Below are positions 1 to 6,226 of a stretch of DNA of 6,852 nucleotides, piece by piece. This DNA comes from Bacteroidota bacterium. Lineage in GTDB: Bacteria; Bacteroidota; Bacteroidia; M30B66. The notes under the pieces are model-generated. The model saw nothing but the letters and a program-made list of their open reading frames with translations. It had not been told where the DNA came from and ran no database searches. The translations under genes and the position numbers were made by a program. The stretch spans positions 1-6,852 of the forward strand of contig JAGQVC010000091.1 of the NCBI GenBank assembly GCA_020438185.1. The letters are read 5' to 3'. How positions within the stretch are numbered: the first letter of the stretch is position 1; the number at the start of each line of letters is the position of its first letter.

Positions 1-27
1 TTTGTCTCACCTTTTGCATACAGCAAA

Positions 28-45
28 GTTAACTTAAAAGTTAAC
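28..45. repeat. Perfect inverted repeat in the fabD leader (possible operator)
   Basis: Arms GTTAACTT and AAGTTAAC pair perfectly around a 2-nt AA centre. The same bases also form a direct repeat: AAAGTTAAC occurs at 25-33 and again at 37-45, 12 bp apart, slightly over one helical turn. That arrangement suits a dimeric DNA-binding protein better than an RNA hairpin, since a 2-nt loop is too tight. No regulator is encoded in the window, so a binding role is inference. The site is about 160 bp before fabD and could instead serve a gene to the left of the window. Confidence 0.45.
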
Positions 46-149
46 ATTCGCAAACGAGAGTTCACTATTAAGAACACTATTTGTGCTTCGGAAAACGACC
101 GGTTGTAGAAAGTGCATATGAGATAGTGCAATACTATTACGAAAATATT

Positions 150-181
150 TTTGGGAGTTGAAAACGGTTAATGCATTTTTG
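150..181 (+). promoter_or_regulatory. Candidate Bacteroidota-type promoter for fabD
   Basis: TTTG at 150-153 followed after 20 nt by CATTTTTG at 174-181 resembles the Bacteroidota sigma-ABfr promoter (-33 TTTG, -7 TAnnTTTG) with one mismatch in the -7 box. Transcription would begin near 188, giving a leader of roughly 18 nt before the fabD ATG. A competing -7 element, TATTTTTG at 146-153, matches the consensus exactly but has no TTTG at the right distance upstream. Either could be used. The region is AT-rich, so chance matches are likely. Confidence 0.35.
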
Positions 182-190
182 CCTGAAACC

Positions 191-203
191 ATTTGAATCA
201 AAT
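191..203. repeat. 13-bp palindrome immediately before the fabD start codon
   Basis: ATTTGA-A-TCAAAT is a perfect 6-bp inverted repeat with a one-base centre, ending two bases before the ATG at 206. It occupies the ribosome-binding region and would sit at the very start of the transcript from the candidate promoter at 150-181. It could be a repressor site overlapping the transcription start. A one-base loop makes an RNA hairpin unlikely. It also contains the in-frame TGA (194-196) that rules out a fabD start further upstream. Confidence 0.4.
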
Positions 204-205
204 CC

Positions 206-1087
206 ATGAAGCAAGCACGTGTATTTCCGGGTCAGGGGGCCCAGTTTCCGGGAATGGGAAAAGAATTGTATGAACAATCGCCGGAGGCTAAAGCCCTGTT
301 TGAAAAATCAAATGATATTCTCGGATTCCGGATTACCGATCTTATGTTTGACGGAACAGCCGATGAGTTGCGTAGAACGGATGTTACCCAGCCTGCAGTT
401 TTTATTCACTCGGTTGTGGTTTCGGTGGTTGCAGGAGCTACCACAAGGCCCGATATGACTGCCGGACACTCGCTTGGAGAATTTAGTGCGCTGGTTGCCG
501 CCGGGTGCCTTAGTTTTGAAGACGGATTAAAACTTGTTGCCGCGCGTGCCTCGGCCATGCAAAAAGCCTGTGAACAAAATCCGGGTACAATGGCTGCCAT
601 TCTCGGACTTGACGATGATAAGGTTGAAGATGTTTGCGCCGGTATTACGGGGGAAATTGTTGTTGCGGCCAATTACAATTGCCCGGGGCAGCTTGTTATT
701 TCTGGCAGCATGAAAGGCATCGATCTGGCCTGTGAAGCCATGAAAGCTGCGGGCGCCAAACGTGCTTTACCGCTTCAGGTTGGTGGTGCATTTCATTCGC
801 CATTGATGAAGCCGGCACAGGAGGAACTTGAAGCTGCAATTCGCGCTACAAATTTCAATACTCCGTTTTGTCCGGTTTACCAGAATTTCACGGCGAAAGC
901 CGAAACCAACCCGGAACAAATAAAAATGAACCTGATTGCCCAGTTAACGGCACCGGTTCGCTGGACTCAATCTGTTTTGCAAATGGGTGCAGATGGCGCC
1001 ACTACGTTTGTGGAAAGTGGTCCCGGGAAAGTTCTTCAGGGTTTGGTTAAAAAAATCCTGCCGGAGGCAGAAGCCGCCTCGCTCTAA
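206..1087 (+). CDS. fabD: Malonyl-CoA:ACP transacylase (FabD)
   Basis: This cytoplasmic enzyme moves malonyl from CoA to acyl carrier protein, supplying the extender unit for type II fatty acid synthesis. The 293-residue length fits the family (about 290-310). Visible hallmarks are the N-terminal FPGQGAQ motif (residues 7-13), the nucleophile elbow GHSLGE with Ser89, Arg114 in the VAAR segment, and AFHSPL with catalytic His197. Gln246 corresponds to the conserved oxyanion-region glutamine. The ATG at 206 is the first possible start: an in-frame TGA lies at 194-196. No Shine-Dalgarno sequence precedes it, which is normal in Bacteroidota. The gene stands alone, without fabH, fabG or acpP nearby. 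Its TAA stop directly abuts the stop of the convergent phosphatase gene, and its last ~40 coding bases also carry that operon's probable terminator. I see no plus-strand terminator for fabD itself, so its transcript may run antisense into the polysaccharide operon. Confidence 0.97.
   Translation: MKQARVFPGQGAQFPGMGKELYEQSPEAKALFEKSNDILGFRITDLMFDGTADELRRTDVTQPAVFIHSVVVSVVAGATTRPDMTAGHSLGEFSALVAAGCLSFEDGLKLVAARASAMQKACEQNPGTMAAILGLDDDKVEDVCAGITGEIVVAANYNCPGQLVISGSMKGIDLACEAMKAAGAKRALPLQVGGAFHSPLMKPAQEELEAAIRATNFNTPFCPVYQNFTAKAETNPEQIKMNLIAQLTAPVRWTQSVLQMGADGATTFVESGPGKVLQGLVKKILPEAEAASL
1049..1072 (-). terminator. Intrinsic terminator of the minus-strand operon, inside fabD
   Basis: Read on the minus strand, bases 1072 to 1056 form a hairpin with a 7-bp stem. 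Its core CTGCC/GGCAG (1070-1066 with 1062-1058) is extended by a U-G and a U-A pair and closed by a 3-nt TCC loop. Seven T residues follow directly (1055-1049). It begins 15 nt past the phosphatase stop codon. This is a textbook rho-independent terminator, yet all of it lies in fabD coding sequence (the KKILPEA segment near the C-terminus). It works in one direction only: on the plus strand the A-tract comes before the hairpin. Confidence 0.65.
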
Positions 1088-1828
1088 TTAAAGTGTAGCA
1101 TTAAGCAGCTGACCTGAAGCAATTAAGTCGCGCATGCTTTGTTGCTGAATGGCGCGCCGGTAAACCTCGATATGACTGGTTTTGTGCATATCAGAACCCA
1201 GAAGGTCAACCATATTGTTTTCTACTAAACGTTCGGCAATTCTTCGGGCAACAGTGCCATAGTGGCCGGCAAGAGATGCAATATTGATTTGCAGTAGGAC
1301 CCCTTTGTCGCGTATTTCGGAGTACTTATCGAAGCTCTGATACCAGTACGGATAGCGCTCAGGATGCGCCAAAACCGGTTTGTACCCTTCTAGTTGTAAT
1401 TTAAAAGTAACCGAGTCAAAATTCTCGGATATGTTTAGATATGACAACTCAAAAAGCAGGTACCGATTGCCAAATGTGAGTAGTTCTTCTTTACCAATTT
1501 TTAGCTCAAAGTCGTGGTCGCAGTAATATTCGGCTGCAGCTTCAATTTCTATATCCAGGCCTTCGGCCGATATGGCCGCACGCACATCGTCCAGTCCGCG
1601 CAAGATTACTTCGGGCGTGTTCCGGTAGAAATCGCTCATGATATGAGGCGTTGTGATCAGCTTGCGATAGCCCAAATCGTATAAGCCATGAATCAGTTCC
1701 ATGGAATTTTCGACACTCACCGAACCATCGTCGATGCCGGGAATGAGATGAGAGTGCACATCTGTGCGAAGCACGCTTAAATCAGCGTCGGGGCGCTTTT
1801 TACCAAATATGGACGAAAGAAAACTCAT
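1088..1828 (-). CDS. CpsB/YwqE-type PHP-family tyrosine-protein phosphatase
   Basis: Predicted metal-dependent protein-tyrosine phosphatase of the polymerase and histidinol phosphatase (PHP) fold, related to CpsB, CapC and YwqE. Family members dephosphorylate the tyrosine-rich tail of the bacterial tyrosine kinase that controls capsule or exopolysaccharide export. Metal-binding signatures appear in order (246-residue numbering): HSH at 25-27, the GIDDGS loop near 32-35, TTPH with His62, AEYY with Glu100, LAHPERY with His155, and GSDMH with Asp213 and His215. There is no signal peptide or membrane segment, so it is cytoplasmic. I place the start at the ATG at 1828, which overlaps the upstream TGA as ATGA, implying translational coupling, and is preceded by AGGA. 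A second in-frame ATG at 1843 would add only five residues (MVQER). It is the last gene of the operon. No partner kinase is in the window. The superfamily also includes histidinol phosphatases, but no his genes are nearby. Confidence 0.9.
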   Translation of the reverse strand: MSFLSSIFGKKRPDADLSVLRTDVHSHLIPGIDDGSVSVENSMELIHGLYDLGYRKLITTPHIMSDFYRNTPEVILRGLDDVRAAISAEGLDIEIEAAAEYYCDHDFELKIGKEELLTFGNRYLLFELSYLNISENFDSVTFKLQLEGYKPVLAHPERYPYWYQSFDKYSEIRDKGVLLQINIASLAGHYGTVARRIAERLVENNMVDLLGSDMHKTSHIEVYRRAIQQQSMRDLIASGQLLNATL

Positions 1829-2817
1829 ACGTTCCTGAACCATTCCAGCGTGCGCATGAGACCATCTCTCATCCTTACAGCCGGATTGTAGCCAAGATAC
1901 GTCATTGCAAGCGAAATATCAGCAAGTGAATCACGAATATCTCCGTCGCGTGGTTCGCGGTGAACCAGATTCAGTCCTTTTCCTGCGAATTCGCAGAGAA
2001 CCTTATACATTTCGAGAACCGACATACGTTCACCTACCGCCACATTGTAAACCTTTCCCGCGGCTGCACTATTTGGCGTGCTAAGCGCACGGATATTGGC
2101 CTGAACGGCATTTTCAACAAAGGTAAAATCTCGGGTTTGACCACCATCTCCATTGATATAGGCCGGTTCATCATTCATAATTGAAGCCAGAAAAAGCGGA
2201 ATTACTGCCGCATACGGACCATCCGGCTTCTGGCGCGGACCGAAAATATTGAAATACCTCAGGCCCATGAATTCCATTCCGTAACAGCGCCCGAAAACAT
2301 CTGCATAAAGCTCGTTAACACGTTTGGAAACTGCGTATGGCGAAAGTGCATTTCCGATGGCCTGTTCCACCTTTGGTAACTGAGGGTGATCTCCGTAAAC
2401 ACTTGAAGAAGAGGCGTAAACCAAGCGTTTAACCCCTGCAATTCTTGCCGCATCGAGTACGGTAAGAAAGCCGGTTACGTTGGCTTCGTTGGTTGCCAAA
2501 GGCGTGCGAATTGACCGCGGCACACTTCCAAGCGCAGCTTGATGTGAAACATAATTAACACCCTGAAGCGCTTCAGTCATAAGCACTGCATCGGTAATAT
2601 TGCCTTCAAAAAAGGTAAAGCGTTCATCGTCCAGCCAGTGACCGATATTTTCTTTTTTGCCTTCAGACAGGTTGTCAACAACCCTAACTTCGGTTGCGCC
2701 GTGTTCCATCAGATAATCGACCAGGTGGGAGCCAATGAATCCGGCACCTCCGGTGATTAAGAATTTATTTTGAATAAATTCAGGATTATCCTGATGGAAA
2801 TTCACGTGTTCGTACAT
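1825..2817 (-). CDS. tviC: UDP-N-acetylhexosamine 4-epimerase, WbpP/TviC type (extended SDR)
   Basis: Predicted cytoplasmic NAD-dependent epimerase interconverting UDP-GlcNAc/UDP-GalNAc or their uronic acids. The 330-residue protein has the Rossmann motif TGGAGFIG at 22-29, the SSSS segment at 136-139 followed by VYGDHP, and the catalytic YxxxK at Tyr161/Lys165. The stretches HQAALGSVPRSI, SPYAVSKRVNELYADVF and YINGDG closely recall Pseudomonas WbpP and Salmonella TviC, which favours an N-acetylated substrate over plain UDP-glucose; this comparison is from memory. About 15 residues precede the Rossmann core, as in WbpP. I use the ATG at 2817; a TTG two codons upstream (2823) is possible but less likely. 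The gap to the preceding rfbB stop is 9 nt, and its own TGA overlaps the phosphatase ATG. With the TviB-type dehydrogenase of the same operon it completes a route to UDP-GalNAcA. Confidence 0.88.
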   Translation of the reverse strand: MYEHVNFHQDNPEFIQNKFLITGGAGFIGSHLVDYLMEHGATEVRVVDNLSEGKKENIGHWLDDERFTFFEGNITDAVLMTEALQGVNYVSHQAALGSVPRSIRTPLATNEANVTGFLTVLDAARIAGVKRLVYASSSSVYGDHPQLPKVEQAIGNALSPYAVSKRVNELYADVFGRCYGMEFMGLRYFNIFGPRQKPDGPYAAVIPLFLASIMNDEPAYINGDGGQTRDFTFVENAVQANIRALSTPNSAAAGKVYNVAVGERMSVLEMYKVLCEFAGKGLNLVHREPRDGDIRDSLADISLAMTYLGYNPAVRMRDGLMRTLEWFRNV

Positions 2818-2826
2818 AGCCAAATC

Positions 2827-4920
2827 TTACCTGCCTGAGTATTGTTCTTCGTAATAGTGCTGATAATCGCCTGATGTAACGGCATTTAGCCATTCCTCGT
2901 TGCCGAGGTACCAGTCAACTGTGCGGCTAAGACCTTCTTCAAACTGAAGTGAAGGTTCCCAGCCGAGTTCGTTTTTAAGTTTCGTAAAATCGATTGCGTA
3001 GCGCTGATCGTGACCGGCGCGATCTTTCACAAAAGTGATAAGCTTCTCGGAAGTGCCCGGATCGCGCTGCAGCTTAGTGTCCATGATTGAACAAAGTTTA
3101 CGAATGAGGTCGATGTTCTTCCATTCGTTGGCGCCGCCAATGTTGTAAGTTTCGCCCGAGCGCCCCTTATGAAAAATCAGGTCAATTGCTGCTGCGTGGT
3201 CCTCAACAAAGAGCCAGTCGCGGATGTTATCGCCTTTCCCGTAAACAGGAATAGGGCGCAAATGCTTGATATTGTTAATTGCAAGCGGAATCAATTTTTC
3301 CGGGAAGTGGTATGAGCCGTAATTATTGCTGCAATTTGAGACCACAACCGGCATGTGATACGTGTGAAAATACGCACGTACGAGATGATCGCTGCTTGCT
3401 TTTGATGCCGAATACGGTGAACGCGGATCGTACCTGGTTTCTTCGGTAAAAAAGCCTTCCTCGCCCAGAGAGCCGTAAACCTCATCGGTTGAAATATGGT
3501 AGAACCGCTTCCCTTCCATTTGGCCATTCCAGATGCTGCGTGCAGCATTGAGCAGATTTGCCGTGCCAAGTACATTGGTTTTAATGAACTCGTTGGGATT
3601 TGTGATTGAGCGGTCAACATGCGATTCGGCAGCCAGGTGAACCACGCCGTCGAAACGATGCAATTCAAAAAGCTCGTTCACAAATTTTTCGTCAACGATA
3701 TCACCTTTAACAAACGTGTAATTGGGCGAATTTTCCACATCACGCAGGTTCATGAGATTTCCTGCGTAGGTAAGCTTATCCAGATTGAAGATTTCGTACT
3801 GAGGATAATTCCTGACGAATCTGCGTACAACGTGGGAGCCGATAAAACCGGCGCCTCCGGTTATTAGGATTTTCTTCTTCTCCATGTTGGTGGTGTTTTT
3901 AGAGAGATTTTGTTCCCAGGTCCAGGCAGAAGCCATCATTGCATCGATGTCTTTAAGGGCATGCCAGCCGAGGATTTTATTTGATTTGGTGGTATCTGCG
4001 TAAACTTTTTCAATATCGCCGGCGCGACGCTCGCTAATCCGGTAAGGCAATTTAATACCGCTGGCTTTTTCGAATGCCTTAACAGCTTCAAGCACTGAGT
4101 ATCCCCTGCCCGTTCCGATATTGAAAACTTCGAAAGATTGTTCTGTTTTGCCTTCCAGCAAACGTCTTAATGCCACTACGTGAGCAGCGGCTACATCTTC
4201 TACGTGAATGTAATCGCGAATGCAGGTGCCGTCAGGCGTATTGTAATCGTCGCCAAAAATGGTGAGCATTTCATGCTTCCCAATTCCGGTTTGGGTTATA
4301 AAAGGTACCAGATTATTTGGTTTACCATTTGGCAACTCGCCGATTAATCCTGAGGAATGTGCTCCAACCGGATTGAAATACCGCAAAGCAATTGATTTTA
4401 AAGAAGCTACCTTCGTATAATCTGAAAGTATTTCTTCACCCATTTGCTTGGTATTGCCATAAGGTGAGATGGCCACTTTGATTGGAGATTCCTCTGTTAC
4501 AGGCAATTCGTCTGGCTCTCCGTAAACAGTACAGCTCGACGAAAACACCAGCGCATTTACATTTCTGTCGCTTTGCACGCGAATCAGGTTCATGAGCGAA
4601 CCCAGATTGTTGCGGTAGTATTTCAAAGGATTCTCAACAGATTCGCCTACAGCTTTAAGAGCTGCAAAATGAATGGAAGCTTTAATCCCGGGTTCCTTTT
4701 CAAACAAATCGCGAAGCGCAGCTTCGTCACACAAATCAACCTTGTAAAAACGTGGTTTCTTGCCTGCAATTTGTTCAATCCGATCGAGGATGAACGCATG
4801 CGAGTTGCAAAGATTATCGGCAATAACCACATCAAAACCCTGTTGCAGCAAGGCAACCGAGGTGTGGGAACCGATGTAACCTACACCACCTGTAACTAAT
4901 ATAGTTTCAGCGTTCTGCAT
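2827..4920 (-). CDS. galE-rfbB: GalE-RfbB single reading frame: UDP-glucose 4-epimerase joined to dTDP-glucose 4,6-dehydratase
   Basis: This 697-residue frame holds two complete extended-SDR enzymes. Residues 1-339 are GalE (UDP-Glc/UDP-Gal interconversion): TGGVGYIGSH at 10-19, SSSCTVYG at 127-134, YxxxK at Tyr154/Lys158, and the ALRYFNPVGAH and DYIHVEDVA blocks. Residues 346-697 are RfbB/RmlB (dTDP-glucose to dTDP-4-keto-6-deoxyglucose): ITGGAGFIGSH at 353-363, the dehydratase triad region STDEVYG with Thr478, Asp479 and Glu480, YxxxK at Tyr503/Lys507, and SNNYG followed by FPEKLIPL. Each part is full length for its family, and no residue I checked in either active site is missing. The joining segment is only about six residues (SKNTTN) and is followed by Met346, a natural RfbB start. 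It may be a real bifunctional protein, or two genes merged by a small indel; see the junction entry. Gaps to its neighbours are 7 nt (upstream dehydrogenase) and 9 nt (downstream epimerase). Confidence 0.9.
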   Translation of the reverse strand: MQNAETILVTGGVGYIGSHTSVALLQQGFDVVIADNLCNSHAFILDRIEQIAGKKPRFYKVDLCDEAALRDLFEKEPGIKASIHFAALKAVGESVENPLKYYRNNLGSLMNLIRVQSDRNVNALVFSSSCTVYGEPDELPVTEESPIKVAISPYGNTKQMGEEILSDYTKVASLKSIALRYFNPVGAHSSGLIGELPNGKPNNLVPFITQTGIGKHEMLTIFGDDYNTPDGTCIRDYIHVEDVAAAHVVALRRLLEGKTEQSFEVFNIGTGRGYSVLEAVKAFEKASGIKLPYRISERRAGDIEKVYADTTKSNKILGWHALKDIDAMMASAWTWEQNLSKNTTNMEKKKILITGGAGFIGSHVVRRFVRNYPQYEIFNLDKLTYAGNLMNLRDVENSPNYTFVKGDIVDEKFVNELFELHRFDGVVHLAAESHVDRSITNPNEFIKTNVLGTANLLNAARSIWNGQMEGKRFYHISTDEVYGSLGEEGFFTEETRYDPRSPYSASKASSDHLVRAYFHTYHMPVVVSNCSNNYGSYHFPEKLIPLAINNIKHLRPIPVYGKGDNIRDWLFVEDHAAAIDLIFHKGRSGETYNIGGANEWKNIDLIRKLCSIMDTKLQRDPGTSEKLITFVKDRAGHDQRYAIDFTKLKNELGWEPSLQFEEGLSRTVDWYLGNEEWLNAVTSGDYQHYYEEQYSGR
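3883..3906 (-). other. galE/rfbB junction: CT repeat, out-of-frame stop and internal ATG
   Basis: On the minus strand the codons for Leu339 and Ser340 form three CT units (3906-3901). A TAA lies out of frame at 3901-3899, and a 13-nt A/C-rich stretch leads to the in-frame ATG of Met346 at 3885-3883. Removing one CT unit would end GalE exactly at WEQNL (339 residues, a normal GalE length) and leave rfbB with its own ATG 13 nt later. That spacing resembles the 7-nt and 9-nt gaps elsewhere in the operon. The linker therefore looks like a former intergenic spacer. Translation restart at Met346 would produce free RfbB even if the fusion is real. Confidence 0.7.
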
Positions 4921-4927
4921 TTAATCG

Positions 4928-6226
4928 TTACAAACTCCAGTATTGAATTCCTGAGATTTTCCCTTTATAAACACCTTTAATGTCGGCAATGATACCTTTT
5001 TCGGTAAGCAAACCTGCAAAATAACTTTCAGCTAAACCGACATACTCGGTATGGTTAACCGCTACAACAATTGCATTGTACTTTCCTTCGGGCGAAGCCT
5101 GAAGACCAAAACCGTATTCATGCATTAATTCAACTGAGCTTGCATGCGGATCAATGATATCCACATGAACACCAAAATCTTTGAACTCATTCACCACATC
5201 TGCTACTTTGGAATTCCTGATATCGGATACGTTTTCCTTAAAAGTTGCACCCATAACGAGTACACGCGAGTTAGCAATATCTACCCCGGCAGCCACCATT
5301 TTCTTAACCACTTTGCCGGCTACGTAAGCGCCCATGCCATCGTTAACGGCCCGTCCGGCAAGTATTACTTGTGCGGTATGCCCAACTTCCTTGGCTTTAT
5401 AAGTAAGGTAATAAGGGTCAACACCAATGCAATGTCCACCAACTAAACCCGGCATAAAACGCAGGAAATTCCATTTGGTACCGGCTGCTTCAAGCACATC
5501 GTAAGTATTAATTCCCATGTTACCGAATATTTGCGACAACTCGTTCATGAGCGCAATATTCAGGTCGCGCTGTGTATTTTCGATAATTTTTGCAGCCTCA
5601 GCAACCTTGATTGAACTGGCTCGGTGCACCCCTGCATCAACAACAATCTCGTAGGTTTTCGCAATCTCATCAAGCGAACCGGCATCACAACCACTAACCA
5701 CCTTAATGATTTTTGGTAAGGTATGCTCTTTATCACCCGGATTAATCCTTTCGGGCGAATAGCCCACTTTAAAGTCATCCCTGAATTTTAGCCCTGAAAT
5801 TTCTTCCAGCAATGGAATGCAGTCCTCTTCGGTGCAACCAGGATATACGGTTGATTCATAAACCACGTAATCACCTTTTTTAAGAGCGCCTGCAACCGAG
5901 CGGGTTGCTGAAAGCAAAGGCTTCAGATCAGGTAAATTGTGCTCATCAATTGGAGTGGGCACAGCAACAATAAAAAATCTTGCTTCGCGCAATTCATCCG
6001 GGCTTGCCGTGAAATGAATATCGCAACCTTCGAATTGCTCGGGTTCCAGCTCTTCGCTTGGATCGATGTTATTTCGCATCATTTCGACCCGTTTCTCATT
6101 AATATCGAAACCGATAACTGAAATTTTTCTCGCAAATTCCAGTGCAATCGGCAAACCGACGTATCCCAGACCAACAACGGCCAGCTTCTCCTTCTTTTCG
6201 ATCAGGTCCTGGTAGATTGAATTCAT
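4928..6226 (-). CDS. tviB: UDP-N-acetylglucosamine 6-dehydrogenase, TviB/WbpO type
   Basis: Predicted cytoplasmic NAD-dependent enzyme oxidising C6 of UDP-GlcNAc (or UDP-GalNAc) to the uronic acid. The 432-residue protein shows the three domains of the UDP-Glc/GDP-Man dehydrogenase family. The N-terminal Rossmann domain has VVGLGYVGLP at 17-26, AVPTPID near 88-94 and YESTVYPG at 123-130. The central domain has YSPERINPGD at 156-165 and the AEAAKIIENTQRDLNIA helix with Lys213. The catalytic motif GGHCIGVDPYYL carries nucleophile Cys266. The C-terminal domain has the VLVMGATFKENVSDIRNSK block. The ESTVYPGCTEE, SPERINPGDKEH and GGHCIGVDPYYL wording matches the TviB/WbpO group better than UDP-glucose dehydrogenases or WecC; exact substrate is inferred. 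Its ATG overlaps the upstream oxidoreductase stop as ATGA, and galE begins 7 nt after its stop. With the WbpP-like epimerase of the same operon it forms the module known from Vi-antigen synthesis. Confidence 0.9.
   Translation of the reverse strand: MNSIYQDLIEKKEKLAVVGLGYVGLPIALEFARKISVIGFDINEKRVEMMRNNIDPSEELEPEQFEGCDIHFTASPDELREARFFIVAVPTPIDEHNLPDLKPLLSATRSVAGALKKGDYVVYESTVYPGCTEEDCIPLLEEISGLKFRDDFKVGYSPERINPGDKEHTLPKIIKVVSGCDAGSLDEIAKTYEIVVDAGVHRASSIKVAEAAKIIENTQRDLNIALMNELSQIFGNMGINTYDVLEAAGTKWNFLRFMPGLVGGHCIGVDPYYLTYKAKEVGHTAQVILAGRAVNDGMGAYVAGKVVKKMVAAGVDIANSRVLVMGATFKENVSDIRNSKVADVVNEFKDFGVHVDIIDPHASSVELMHEYGFGLQASPEGKYNAIVVAVNHTEYVGLAESYFAGLLTEKGIIADIKGVYKGKISGIQYWSL

Noticed and set aside
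1..47. Possible divergent minus-strand gene starting at ATG 47-45 or 19-17, or the tail of a plus-strand frame ending at the TAG at 106-108.
   Set aside because: Too few codons are visible to judge, and neither translation resembles a known protein, signal peptide or domain.
406..672. Antisense open frame opposite fabD (88 codons), and similar overlapping frames opposite or shifted within the other genes, for example 4573-4899 and 5144-5446.
   Set aside because: All lie within strongly recognised genes, have low-complexity or unconvincing composition, and no family motif; they are shadows of the true frames.
1064..1080. Hairpin GAGGC/GCCTC on the plus strand as a fabD terminator.
   Set aside because: Only five pairs, no T-tract after it on the plus strand, and it competes with the better minus-strand hairpin at 1072-1056.
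1169..1192. GATATG/CATATC inverted repeat within the phosphatase gene.
   Set aside because: Six A/T-rich pairs around a 12-nt loop, inside coding sequence and with no T-run downstream; consistent with chance.
2818..2823. TTG at 2823 as the start of the WbpP-like epimerase (two extra residues).
   Set aside because: An ATG lies two codons downstream at 2817, leaving a normal 9-nt gap to the rfbB stop; there is no reason to prefer TTG.
2722..3868. Similar DNA at about 2722-2762 and 3831-3868 (GTGGGAGCC, then CCGGCxCCTCCGGT), with a weaker third match near 4863-4900, suggesting a spaced repeat.
   Set aside because: These are the Rossmann nucleotide-binding segments (TGGAGFIGSH and TGGVGYIGSH) of three related SDR domains. 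Protein homology explains the similarity; it is not a mobile or recombination repeat.
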